Shown: positions 53,762-62,000 of the stretch, piece by piece
Layout: each line of letters starts with the position of its first letter
How positions within the stretch are numbered: the stretch's first letter is position 1
NCBI RefSeq assembly: GCF_004345425.1
Contig: NZ_SLVP01000002.1
Location: 124,001-188,000, forward strand
Length of the DNA: 64,000 bases
Direction of reading: 5' to 3'
Source: Paenibacillus sp. BK033
Lineage (GTDB): Bacteria; Bacillota; Bacilli; Paenibacillales; Paenibacillaceae
Made by a program: the position numbers and the translations under genes
Notes under the pieces: generated by a model
Database searches by the model: none
Told to the model about the DNA's origin: nothing
The model's input: the letters and a program-made list of their open reading frames with translations, nothing else

Positions 53762-54517
53762 TTACGTGTTGAAGCTTAACAGCAATGATTTGACGATCAA
53801 GTACCACCCGTCCACCAGTACGAATAACAATAGCTTAAACGGCAGGGATATCATGACCGGCGGCAGCATCATCATCCCCATCGCCATTAGCGTGCTCGAG
53901 ACGATCATATCGATGACCAGGAACGGAATAAATATCATAAAGCCCATTTGGAATGCGGTCTTCAGTTCGCTTATCGCGTAGGCAGGCACCAGAACGGTAA
54001 TCGGGATATCCTGGTATTTCTCCGGCTTCTCCGTCTTCGTATAGTTGAGGAACAGAAGCAAATCCTTCTCCCTCGTATGCGAGATCATAAACTTTTTCAT
54101 CGGATCCGCTGCTTTCTCCAGCGCAACGGTCTGCGTGATTTCACCCTTGAGATAAGGCTGCAAAGCCACCTCGTTTACCTGGGAAAAGGTTGGAGCCATA
54201 ATGAAAAAAGTCAGAAACATCGCAAGCCCGATCAGAACCTGGTTAGGCGGCATTTGCTGCGTGCCAAGCGATGTCCGTACGAATCCTAGCACGATTACAA
54301 TTCGGGTAAAGCTTGTCATGAGTACCAGAATCGCCGGAGCGATGCTCAATACCGTTATTAGAAGCAGGAGCGACAAAGCGCTTGTTCCCGGCTCTTCGCT
54401 TCCGTCACCGATGCTGATATCGACATTTGGCAGCGGATCAGCCGCAAACGCATGCGATTGCAGCAACATAACCCCCAGCGCTGCGGTGACGATCGAAATC
54501 CACCATTTATTTTTCAT
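53762..54517 (-). CDS. fliP: Flagellar export apparatus protein FliP
   Basis: 251 residues. Cleavable signal peptide (about 1-26, ending SHAFA), then four membrane helices; MTSFTRIVIVLGFVRTSLGT and FIPFLVIDMIVSSTLMAMGM are diagnostic. Pentameric core of the export gate. ATG at 54517 after GGGGATG; two further in-frame ATGs upstream are possible. Overlaps fliO by 11 bases. Confidence 0.96.
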   Translation of the reverse strand: MKNKWWISIVTAALGVMLLQSHAFAADPLPNVDISIGDGSEEPGTSALSLLLLITVLSIAPAILVLMTSFTRIVIVLGFVRTSLGTQQMPPNQVLIGLAMFLTFFIMAPTFSQVNEVALQPYLKGEITQTVALEKAADPMKKFMISHTREKDLLLFLNYTKTEKPEKYQDIPITVLVPAYAISELKTAFQMGFMIFIPFLVIDMIVSSTLMAMGMMMLPPVMISLPFKLLLFVLVDGWYLIVKSLLLSFNT

Positions 54518-55127
54518 TGTCATCCCCATCATGTTTGGATTCCTTCAGAAGCGACTCCAGCTGCTGCTTGCGATCAGCCTGTTTGCTGAGGTTGTGATTC
54601 AGCAAGCTTTCGAAGGAGGATTCCGGCATGTTCCATTGCACTTCCGTCAGGTCCTCTCCCGCTTGCGACTCTTCTTTACGGAACCTCTTCAGAAAATCAG
54701 AGATTGTGTTTGCCGACCATCCGGCTGTATTGGATTGTCTGCCCAGTGAAGCAAGAATAGCCTGCACCTGCTTCTCATCGTCAATCTTGTCGAGGAGCGT
54801 CACGTTTTCTCCGACACCCACCACATACAACCGGCCTGACAGCTCGACAACCTGAAGCGAATTGTTCTGTCCCAGCGCAACCCCTCCGAGAGAGCGAACC
54901 GCACGGTTGGTTCCCCACATGCGATTACGCTGAGACAAAAATTTAATAAGCAGTACGATTAAGCCGATAACTATAAAGAGAGAGACAATGACCCAGATCA
55001 CGCTGCCCGTATAGCTGCCGGCCATTGGACTCTCGTCATTCCCGCTGCCCGCTGCCGCGGCGAAGGCGGGCTGTACAGCAACGCCAACCGCAGTCAAGGA
55101 AATTAATCTCGTAGCATATGTAAGCAT
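54507..55127 (-). CDS. fliO: Flagellar biosynthesis protein FliO (FliZ of Bacillus)
   Basis: 206 residues: signal-like N-terminus (1-24), a membrane helix (41-63) and a cytoplasmic FliO domain (RSLGGVALGQNNSLQVVELS) with a charged C-terminal tail. It stabilises FliP during gate assembly. Position between cheY and fliP is that of fliZ in Bacillus. No strong ribosome site; only three bases separate it from cheY. Confidence 0.9.
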   Translation of the reverse strand: MLTYATRLISLTAVGVAVQPAFAAAAGSGNDESPMAGSYTGSVIWVIVSLFIVIGLIVLLIKFLSQRNRMWGTNRAVRSLGGVALGQNNSLQVVELSGRLYVVGVGENVTLLDKIDDEKQVQAILASLGRQSNTAGWSANTISDFLKRFRKEESQAGEDLTEVQWNMPESSFESLLNHNLSKQADRKQQLESLLKESKHDGDDNEK

Positions 55128-55130
55128 AGC

Positions 55131-55493
55131 TTAGCCAAGCGTTTTCTTAATCGCTTCGATTACACGATCAGCTTGGAATGGTTTAACGATAAAGTCTTTT
55201 GCGCCAGCTTGGATTGCGTCGATAACCATCGCTTGCTGGCCCATCGCGGAACACATAATAACCTTTGCGTTGGCGTCTAGTTTCTTGATTTCTTTCAGCG
55301 CGGAAATGCCATCCATCTCCGGCATCGTAATGTCCATCGTAATCAGGTCAGGCTTAAGCTCCTTGTACTTCTCTACCGCCTGTGCGCCGTCTTGCGCTTC
55401 CCCGACGACCTCGTAGCCGTTTTTAGTCAGAATGTCTCGGATCATCATGCGCATGAATGCTGCGTCGTCTACGATTAGAATGCGGTTTGCCAT
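55131..55493 (-). CDS. cheY: Chemotaxis response regulator CheY
   Basis: 120 residues, a stand-alone receiver: D9, D10, phospho-acceptor D54 (ITMDITMPEMDG), Ser in MCSAMGQQ and Lys in FIVKPF. Phosphorylated by CheA, it binds FliM/FliY at the motor. ATG at 55493 follows AGGAGG. Confidence 0.97.
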   Translation of the reverse strand: MANRILIVDDAAFMRMMIRDILTKNGYEVVGEAQDGAQAVEKYKELKPDLITMDITMPEMDGISALKEIKKLDANAKVIMCSAMGQQAMVIDAIQAGAKDFIVKPFQADRVIEAIKKTLG

Positions 55494-55513
55494 CTTTTTT
55501 TCCTCCTAGAGTA

Positions 55514-56773
55514 TTATTGCAATTTTTGAATGCGGTCCCATTGGCTTACGATATCCGTTACCCGTACACCAAAGTTCTCGTCAATGACGACAACCTCTCC
55601 CTTGGCGATCAGCTTGTTGTTCACCAGGATGTCGACAGGCTCGCCGGCGAGCTTGTCCAGCTCGATAATGGAGCCTTGGGACAGTTCCAGAATATCCTTA
55701 ATTTGCTTTTGGGTCCTACCTAATTCTACGGTAACTTTAAGCGGTATGTCGAGAAGTAAATTGAGGTTTGTCTCATCTGTTTGCACATACGGCGCTTGGT
55801 TGAAGTTTGCGAACTGTACCGGCTGAACGTTTACGTTCCGGTTTGCCGCGTGACCATAGGTCTGAGGTCCCTGTGGCTGCATCGGAATATCGAATGCCGC
55901 GCCTTGCTGGTAAGGATTATAGGGCTGATTATATTGGGATGCCGCAGCCGCCGGAGCTTGCTGATACGGATCTTGATAAGCCGGCTGCTGAGCTGGCGCA
56001 GGCGTTGGCATTGCCGCAGGTGCCGGAGTTGGCTCAGGCGCTGGAGTCGGCGGAGCCGGAGCCGCCTGGATCTCTTCCTGAACGTCGCCCATCAGAATGG
56101 CCACCATCTGCTTAGCAAACGGTACGGGCAGAAGCTGCATGATGGTGGAATCTATCAAATCGCCAATCGTCAACCGGAAAGAGATTTTGATAAACACGTC
56201 TTCAGGCGGGAGCTGCCCCATTCCGCCGCCGCTGTCCACATTCAGAATGTCGATGCCCGGAGGCGAAATATTAACGAATCGGTTAAAAATCGTCGACATT
56301 GATGTTGCGGAGGAGCCCATCATCTGGTTCATCGCTTCCTGAACGGCGCTGATATGGATCTCATTCAGTTCCTGAAGCGTTACATCGCCTTCTCCGCCGA
56401 GCATAAGGTCCGCGATGACTTGCGCGTCCTTCGTTTTGATAACCAGCGAATTAATCCCCTGGAAGCCGTCTACGTACTGTACGCTGACCGCAACATGAGG
56501 CTTGGGAAACTCGTTTGCAAGATCCTCGCGTTTAATGAAGGTAACCTGCGGCGTAGTAATATCGACTTTCTTGCCAAGCAAGGTCGATAAAGCCGTAGCC
56601 GCGCTGCCAAACGTGATATTGCCGATTTCCCCCAGAGCATCCTGCTCGATCGAAGACAAGAAGTCCGACAGCTGATATTCGGAAGCCTGCGGCTGCGATG
56701 AGGCGAGCTCGCTGGCTGTCTGATTAAGCAACGCGTCAATTTCCTCTTGCGATAAATAATCTTTACTCGTCAT
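55514..56773 (-). CDS. fliY: Flagellar motor switch phosphatase FliY
   Basis: 419 residues. N-terminal CheY-P-binding peptide (LSQEEIDALLNQ), a CheC-like domain with two phosphatase-site motifs (LGEIGNITFGSAATAL; ISAVQEAMNQMMGSSATSM), a Pro/Ala/Gln-rich linker (about 250-335) and a C-terminal FliN domain (VTVELGRTQKQIKDILEL). It is a C-ring component and the main CheY-P phosphatase. ATG at 56773 overlaps the fliM stop by 11 bases. Confidence 0.95.
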   Translation of the reverse strand: MTSKDYLSQEEIDALLNQTASELASSQPQASEYQLSDFLSSIEQDALGEIGNITFGSAATALSTLLGKKVDITTPQVTFIKREDLANEFPKPHVAVSVQYVDGFQGINSLVIKTKDAQVIADLMLGGEGDVTLQELNEIHISAVQEAMNQMMGSSATSMSTIFNRFVNISPPGIDILNVDSGGGMGQLPPEDVFIKISFRLTIGDLIDSTIMQLLPVPFAKQMVAILMGDVQEEIQAAPAPPTPAPEPTPAPAAMPTPAPAQQPAYQDPYQQAPAAAASQYNQPYNPYQQGAAFDIPMQPQGPQTYGHAANRNVNVQPVQFANFNQAPYVQTDETNLNLLLDIPLKVTVELGRTQKQIKDILELSQGSIIELDKLAGEPVDILVNNKLIAKGEVVVIDENFGVRVTDIVSQWDRIQKLQ

Positions 56774-57764
56774 TTTCTTCTTCCGCTCCTTCGCTGACAA
56801 CTTGATCCACTTGCACGGCAATCCGATCCTTGACGGAGCCCGGGCTTCCGATAAACTTCAGCTTCTCGCCAACCTTGATGCGAAGTCCGTCCTCTATCGG
56901 TTTATTTAACGAAATGACGTCCCCAATCGCGAGACCCAAAAACTCCTTGATCGTAATAACCGATTCGCCAAGCTCGGCAACGATTGGAAGCTTCGCTTTG
57001 CTTACTCGCTGCTCCAGCATCTCAACTTCCTCCGGAATCCTCTCTTTCTTCTGAGAGACGAACCAGTGGTGAGCAGACAACCGCGGCATAATCGGCTCAA
57101 TGACGACATGAGGAATACACAGATTGATCATCCCCGTCGTATCGCCGATCTTCGTGCTAAGCGAGATCAGTGCGATTGTTTCGTTAGGCGAGACAATCTG
57201 CATGAATTGCGGATTCGTCTCCAGCGCCTCCAGGCGAGGCGATATGTCTATGATCGTCTTCCATGCTTCCTGCAAGCTTTCAAACGCCCTGGCGAAGATG
57301 CGTTCCATAATAATGGTCTCGATCTCGGTCAGATTGTTGATCTTGGAAGGCGCCATCCCCTGCCCGCCGAGCATCCTGTCGAGCATGGCGTAAGCAACGT
57401 TGGGATGAACCTCAAGCACCATGCGCCCTTCCAGCGGCTCCGCTTCAAATATGTTTAGAATCGTCATCTTCGGAATCGAGCGGATAAATTCATCGTACGG
57501 CAGCTGCTCGACCTGCACGACATTGATCTGAACGAACGTCCGAAGCTGCGCTGAGAAATAGGTTGTCAAATATCGCGCGAAGTTTTCGTGTATGCGTGTT
57601 AAGCTTCGTATGTGATCCTTCGAGAATCGAGTAGCGCGCTTGAAATCGTAGACTCGTACTTTTCGCGTAACCTCTTCTTTTTTCAGTTCATCCGCATCCA
57701 TCTCACCTGATGATAAAGCGGCCAGCAGCGCGTCTATCTCATTCTGCGATAATACATCAACCAA
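56763..57764 (-). CDS. fliM: Flagellar motor switch protein FliM
   Basis: 333 residues: CheY-P-binding N-terminus (LSQNEIDALLAAL), a CheC-like middle domain without phosphatase residues and a C-terminal SpoA/FliN-like domain (GESVITIKEFLGLAIGDVIS). Controls rotation direction. TTG at 57764, about six bases after GGGGGTG; this start matches the family N-terminus better than the ATG six codons earlier. Confidence 0.96.
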   Translation of the reverse strand: MVDVLSQNEIDALLAALSSGEMDADELKKEEVTRKVRVYDFKRATRFSKDHIRSLTRIHENFARYLTTYFSAQLRTFVQINVVQVEQLPYDEFIRSIPKMTILNIFEAEPLEGRMVLEVHPNVAYAMLDRMLGGQGMAPSKINNLTEIETIIMERIFARAFESLQEAWKTIIDISPRLEALETNPQFMQIVSPNETIALISLSTKIGDTTGMINLCIPHVVIEPIMPRLSAHHWFVSQKKERIPEEVEMLEQRVSKAKLPIVAELGESVITIKEFLGLAIGDVISLNKPIEDGLRIKVGEKLKFIGSPGSVKDRIAVQVDQVVSEGAEEENDE

Positions 57765-57800
57765 TCCTCTCACCCCCTTCAAGGAATGTCGGCAACAAGC

Positions 57801-58271
57801 TTATAACTGCTGCATGATAAAATTCGTAATTTCTACTTTAACCAGCTTCTTTCCCTCCGGCAGAATCGGATTAATTAGATTCAGAAGCTTCGATTCAAGC
57901 ATATCCTCGCCTTGCGAGCCGTTAAGCTCGGCCGCCGTCAAATCGGCAACCGTACGGTTAATGATCGGCCGCACCTCAATCTCGAGAATCTTGTCGAACT
58001 CTTCCTTCGTCTTCTTGCTGTCCAGTTGGAACGCAAAGCTCATAACGACGACATAGTCCGAATCTTTCAGGTTGCGTTTGAAATCCTTCAGCTCGGAAGT
58101 AACGGACACCAGTTCGTCGGCGGAAAGCTGCTTCACCGTAACGGGAGCTTTTTCCGGGTCGGGCTGATCGGTGGTGTCATTAAAAAACGATTTGTACATA
58201 ATGATGGCTACGATTGCGATCAGCGTAATTGCTAGCAAAGTAGTGACTAGCCATGGCAACATTTTTTTCAT
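57801..58271 (-). CDS. fliL: Flagellar basal body-associated protein FliL
   Basis: 156 residues: a membrane helix at 7-27 and a periplasmic-side FliL domain (LSADELVSVTSELKD, SKLLNLINPILPEGK). It surrounds and supports the stators. ATG at 58271, two bases after swrD. Confidence 0.95.
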   Translation of the reverse strand: MKKMLPWLVTTLLAITLIAIVAIIMYKSFFNDTTDQPDPEKAPVTVKQLSADELVSVTSELKDFKRNLKDSDYVVVMSFAFQLDSKKTKEEFDKILEIEVRPIINRTVADLTAAELNGSQGEDMLESKLLNLINPILPEGKKLVKVEITNFIMQQL

Positions 58272-58273
58272 CT

Positions 58274-58495
58274 CTAAGGACCCTCCGTATGTTCGATCTT
58301 CTGGGTCGCTGCAAGAACGCCGATTGAACGAATATAACTCTGAATTAACTGCACCAGCTCGGCTGCGCTCTCCGTTACGATAAACTTTTTACCCGTGGTA
58401 AGCGTAATAATCGTATCCGGAGTTTCTTCAATCAATTCGATAAGAAGAGCGTTAATCATCAGCTTCGAGCCATTCAATCGAGTTACGGTAATCAT
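58274..58495 (-). CDS. swrD: Swarming motility protein SwrD (FlbD family, YlzI)
   Basis: 73 residues: ITVTRLNGSKLMINALLIE and the DTIITLTTGKKFIVTES segment are the FlbD/SwrD core. In Bacillus it raises motor power for swarming. ATG at 58495, five bases after a run of six G. That ribosome site can pair with a C-run in the leader, giving a candidate translational switch. Confidence 0.93.
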   Translation of the reverse strand: MITVTRLNGSKLMINALLIELIEETPDTIITLTTGKKFIVTESAAELVQLIQSYIRSIGVLAATQKIEHTEGP

Positions 58496-58500
58496 AAGCT

Positions 58501-58536
58501 CCCCCCTCGCCGATTCGGGGGCTGAGAGCAGCCCCC
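58501..58536 (-). promoter_or_regulatory. Alternative stem-loops at the swrD ribosome site
   Basis: In mRNA sense, hairpin A is GGGGGCTG-CTCT-CAGCCCCC (58536-58517). The same CCCCC can instead pair with the GGGGGG ribosome site (58506-58501) across GAATCGGCGA, hairpin B. The two exclude each other. No T-tract follows, so it is not a simple terminator. Confidence 0.6.
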
Positions 58537-58570
58537 TTCAGTCATGAACGATAGCTATTGCCCGATGTTA

Positions 58571-59383
58571 TTAACGTTTCAGGTTAACAACCTCTTGCAA
58601 AATCTCATCGGATGTTGTGATGATGCGGGAATTCGCCTGGAAGCCGCGCTGCGCAACGATCATCTCGGTGAATTCGTTTGTCAGATCGACGTTGGACATC
58701 TCCAGCTGGCCCGCAATGATAGCGCCCGTGCCTAATTCAGCATCATCTGCCGTTACAATCTCGAATTCGCCGTCCGGATTCGCATTGGCCGTTACCCGGT
58801 ACAGATTGCCGCCTACTTTCTCCAGGCCGCTCGGGTTGACCACTTTCACGACCCCAAGCTGGGCAACGGCTTCCGTACCGTCCGCTGTCACGGCCAGAAT
58901 CGAACCGTCTTGTCCGATCGAGAAGGAAGTTACATCCTCTCCAAGCACGATTGGCTCACCGTCGGAGGACAGAACAAACATGCCGTCGGCATTAACGAGC
59001 TGTCTATTGCCATCCAAGGTGAAGTTGCCTGCGCGTGTCAGATAAGTAGGAGAATCGCCTCCGGCGGATACCGCGAAGAATCCGTCACCGTCAATGCGAA
59101 GGTCGGTTGGCACGTTAGTTGTCATTGCGCTGCCTGGCGTATGGATGGTATCGATCGAGGAGATCGTAACGCCAAGACCAATCTGCTTCGCGTTGACGCC
59201 GCCCTGCTCTCCTTCGAGAGATGCCGTAACGCCTGAAGTGGTCTGGCTCAGAATATCACTGAACATAACCCGGCCGCCCTTGAAGCCTACCGTGTTGACG
59301 TTCGCGATGTTGTTGCCGATGACGTCAAGCTTTGTCTGGAAACCGCGCATACCCGATACGCCGGAATACATGGATCTAAGCAT
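58571..59383 (-). CDS. flgE: Flagellar hook protein FlgE (often annotated FlgG)
   Basis: 270 residues. The N-terminal rod/hook motif (LDVIGNNIANVNTVGFKGG) and C-terminal FEMIVAQRGFQANSR-type heptads (TEMIVAQRGFQANSRIITTS) are typical. In Bacillus the hook protein at this position between flgD and swrD has nearly the same length, so hook is preferred over distal rod FlgG. ATG at 59383 follows AGGAGG. Its leader carries repeats related to those of the M16 peptidase gene. Confidence 0.88.
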   Translation of the reverse strand: MLRSMYSGVSGMRGFQTKLDVIGNNIANVNTVGFKGGRVMFSDILSQTTSGVTASLEGEQGGVNAKQIGLGVTISSIDTIHTPGSAMTTNVPTDLRIDGDGFFAVSAGGDSPTYLTRAGNFTLDGNRQLVNADGMFVLSSDGEPIVLGEDVTSFSIGQDGSILAVTADGTEAVAQLGVVKVVNPSGLEKVGGNLYRVTANANPDGEFEIVTADDAELGTGAIIAGQLEMSNVDLTNEFTEMIVAQRGFQANSRIITTSDEILQEVVNLKR

Positions 59384-59405
59384 TTATATAACTCCTCCTA
59401 AAAAG

Positions 59406-59500
59406 AAATAGCACCCAAATGAACATCTGTATGCCCATTTGTGATGATTCTTGCTTCGTAAGCATTTCCTTAAAGAATTACCCAAATGGACTTCTGGATC
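59406..59500 (-). repeat. Repeat-family copies in the hook gene leader
   Basis: In mRNA sense one copy starts at ATGCTTACGAAGCA (59465-59452), continues GAATCATC and ends in CATTTGGGTGCTATTTC next to the hook ribosome site; the tail of a second copy (CCATTTGGGTAATTCTTTAAGGA) precedes it. The hairpin core, the following GAATCA and the preceding AATTCxTTAAG match the 68-bp units before mlpA. Confidence 0.6.
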
Positions 59501-59559
59501 TCTTGCGGAATGGCTGCGTCAGTCGGTCGGCAGCCAAGGGCCTCCTAATCGGTCCAGCC

Positions 59560-59937
59560 CTAGCTTAAGATCACCGCACTGTCGATATTCGTAAACACAT
59601 TGCTTTGCATTTGATTGCCGTCCATCGCAGTGACTACCGTCCGGCTTGGAACGTTTACAATCATCGCAATATCTTTCATGACGATTAAGGAATCCTTCGC
59701 ACCCTTGGACTCGGCTTCATCCACCGCATTCATAATCTTTGTCAACGATTCCGGCTGCAGCTGAATTCCGCGCTGCTTCATGCGCACTTCGGCATGCTGG
59801 CTGAATTTCAGCACCTTGGCATCAAGCATATCCTTGAAGCCGCCGGCTTGCTGCGGACGCGGAGCGGTATTCTTGGCACCGGCCAGGGGCGGCGCTCCGA
59901 CGGGAAACAGATGGCTGATTTTCACTCCGTCACTCAT
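59560..59937 (-). CDS. Small flagellar-operon protein (TIGR02530 type)
   Basis: 125 residues. The core (FSQHAEVRMKQRGIQLQPES, then KDSLIVMKDIAMIVNVPSRT and the end FTNIDSAVIL) matches the flagellar operon protein family found between flgD and the hook gene in many Firmicutes; its function is not established. ATG at 59937 overlaps flgD by four bases, suggesting a job in hook assembly. Confidence 0.88.
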   Translation of the reverse strand: MSDGVKISHLFPVGAPPLAGAKNTAPRPQQAGGFKDMLDAKVLKFSQHAEVRMKQRGIQLQPESLTKIMNAVDEAESKGAKDSLIVMKDIAMIVNVPSRTVVTAMDGNQMQSNVFTNIDSAVILS

Positions 59938-60473
59938 ACGGAACCATCTTCCTGTTCGGACGAACTTGATTTTTTATCTGCCGCTGCGCCTGATTCGGAA
60001 TCGGATTCATCGCTGCCGTCCGGTTGATTCGCTTCGGGCGCTTTATCGGATACGGTGACCACGTCGCTAAGCTTAATCATCGTTTCATCCGCGAATTTGG
60101 CATACAAAGTACCGTCCTGAGAAACGATTGAATTTACCGTGTCATACATCAGCTTGGTTTCGCCAGCGTCATCCAGCTCATACCAGGAAACGGTTTTGCC
60201 GATCATCGAAGATGCCGTGCCCAGATTTTGATTGAGCTGAGAAAGCTGATCCGACATATTCATTAGCTGCTCGACAGAGGTAAACTGCGCCATCTGCGTA
60301 ATGAATGCGGCATTATCCTGCGGCTGAAGCGGATCCTGGTTTTTCAGCTGGGTCACGAGCAATTCCAGAAACGCATCTTTGCCAAGCGCATTTTTATCCG
60401 TGTCCTTGCCTGCTGCCTTCACGTTCGAAGTGCTATAGTTCGGCCACATGACTTTCGAAGATACTGTCGCCAT
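59934..60473 (-). CDS. flgD: Hook cap/assembly protein FlgD
   Basis: 179 residues. The FlgD N-terminus is clear (LGKDAFLELLVTQLKNQDPL, then FITQMAQFTSVEQL); a small beta domain follows and an acidic Ser/Asp/Glu tail ends it. It caps the growing hook. Short form without the larger Fn3 domain of enterics, as in Bacillus. ATG at 60473 follows GGAGGTG. Confidence 0.94.
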   Translation of the reverse strand: MATVSSKVMWPNYSTSNVKAAGKDTDKNALGKDAFLELLVTQLKNQDPLQPQDNAAFITQMAQFTSVEQLMNMSDQLSQLNQNLGTASSMIGKTVSWYELDDAGETKLMYDTVNSIVSQDGTLYAKFADETMIKLSDVVTVSDKAPEANQPDGSDESDSESGAAADKKSSSSEQEDGSV

Positions 60474-60518
60474 AAACTCACCTCCATCCTACACGCGTAC
60501 CGTCTAAGGAGCATTTGA

Positions 60519-61976
60519 TTAAGCCGTCACATTGACAGCACGTCCGTAGCCTAAATCTTGTATCGCCTGCTGCTCGGCAACATCAGACTCAAAATCCTCC
60601 TGCATTCCGTCGCCTTTGGATTTATTTTGATTTGAAAAAGCCTGCTGACCGGTTCCTTGGCCATGCTGGCCGTTGGATAAGTGCGCGGCCGACTGGCCGT
60701 ATGTTACTTCGAGCTTGTCGACTGACAAGCCTTGTTGCTGCAAGGCAACTCTCAGCTGCGCCATCTGATTGTCAAGCGCATCCTTAGCGCTAGCGTTATC
60801 CGCATGGAACAAAGCCGTAAGCTGTCCGTTATGCATCGTTATCCGCACATCAACCTGTCCAAGCTCTTTAGGAAACAGCTGAATGGTTGCTTCCGACATC
60901 CCGTTGCCATGCTTGATATCCAGCTTCTGAATAAAATCCTTCATATTGTCCGCGAAATCGGTAACCGGAACGGACGCTTGAACAACAGGCGCCAGCTTTG
61001 CCGCATGAGACGTCGTTTGACGTATGACATCGGCGTAAGTCTGACCGGTCGTTACTGTCGGTACCTGCTCTTCCGGTTCACTGGATGCTTCCGTCTCTTC
61101 CTTTGTTACTTGCTGATCGGTAGTCGCTGCTATCGCAACAGGATGTACAGCGCGCTCAGACAATCGCTGCAAATGAACGGATACTGCAGGCGCATTAGTG
61201 GCAACCGTAATTTCCGGCGCTTTCTCTGCGGATACAGCCGGGGTCTCAACCCGCGAATTCAAGTCTTTCTGCTTTTGAACGAATTGCTGCAAAACCTCAA
61301 GCTGCTGTCCGATTAATTGCACGGGCTCCTGGAGTCCGATCTGCTTCATTGTTCCTTCCTGCATGGCCGTTTGAAGCTGCAGCAAGGAATCCTGAATCCT
61401 GCCTGCGATTGCGGCCAGCTGCTGATTCGCATTCTGATCTCCTGCAAACGACTGATTGGAAGCGTCTTTAGCCTCACTCTGAAGCTGTACCGGCATCGGA
61501 ATCCCGAGAATGGCTAGCAAAGCCTGCAGTTGATCCAGCATCGAAGCTGGCTGCGAAGTATCCTGATCTTGACTATCGGCCGATGGGTCGGATAAATCCG
61601 TTTTGATCTTTTCCAAATCGGCAAGCAATTGATCGATGATTTCCATCAGCTCAGCTTTCGCATCGGTCAGTATATCCGATCCCGCTACGGGACTGCTTGC
61701 CGTAGCTGTCGCTTCGCCTTCGGCAGCCTGATCTACTGCCGCTGCATCCTTCGCTGCTGCGGCTTGCGTGCCTGAAGCGGCTTGCTGTCCGTTGTCTGTC
61801 TTCCCCGCACCGGATGATGCCGCGCCGCTTTTATCCGAAGCGCCTTTGCCATCCTTCATCTGAGTGGCCAGCGTCTTTTGAAATTTGTCGTTTCCGCCAG
61901 TTTTCGCTTGCGCCGATGCGTTGCTTGTTGGCGCGGCCGGTGCCGGCGTTGCGGCTTGAGGAATGATCATCTCCAT
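60519..61976 (-). CDS. fliK: Hook-length control protein FliK
   Basis: 485 residues. Long low-complexity Ala/Gln/Ser/Asp N-terminal part that acts as ruler, then the globular Flg_hook domain (about 345-440: ATIQLFPKELGQVDVRITMH, LRVALQQQGLSVDKLEV). It measures hook length and triggers FlhB switching. Start ATG at 61976, 11 bases after GGAGG; an in-frame GTG overlapping the ribosome site is rejected. fliK N-termini evolve fast, so the family call rests on the C-terminal domain. Confidence 0.93.
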   Translation of the reverse strand: MEMIIPQAATPAPAAPTSNASAQAKTGGNDKFQKTLATQMKDGKGASDKSGAASSGAGKTDNGQQAASGTQAAAAKDAAAVDQAAEGEATATASSPVAGSDILTDAKAELMEIIDQLLADLEKIKTDLSDPSADSQDQDTSQPASMLDQLQALLAILGIPMPVQLQSEAKDASNQSFAGDQNANQQLAAIAGRIQDSLLQLQTAMQEGTMKQIGLQEPVQLIGQQLEVLQQFVQKQKDLNSRVETPAVSAEKAPEITVATNAPAVSVHLQRLSERAVHPVAIAATTDQQVTKEETEASSEPEEQVPTVTTGQTYADVIRQTTSHAAKLAPVVQASVPVTDFADNMKDFIQKLDIKHGNGMSEATIQLFPKELGQVDVRITMHNGQLTALFHADNASAKDALDNQMAQLRVALQQQGLSVDKLEVTYGQSAAHLSNGQHGQGTGQQAFSNQNKSKGDGMQEDFESDVAEQQAIQDLGYGRAVNVTA

Positions 61977-62000
61977 TATTTGATTCACCTCCTCTCTCTC

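Noticed and set aside
58517..58536. Rho-independent terminator between hook gene and swrD
   Set aside because: The stem is strong but is followed by GAATCGGCGAG rather than a T-run.
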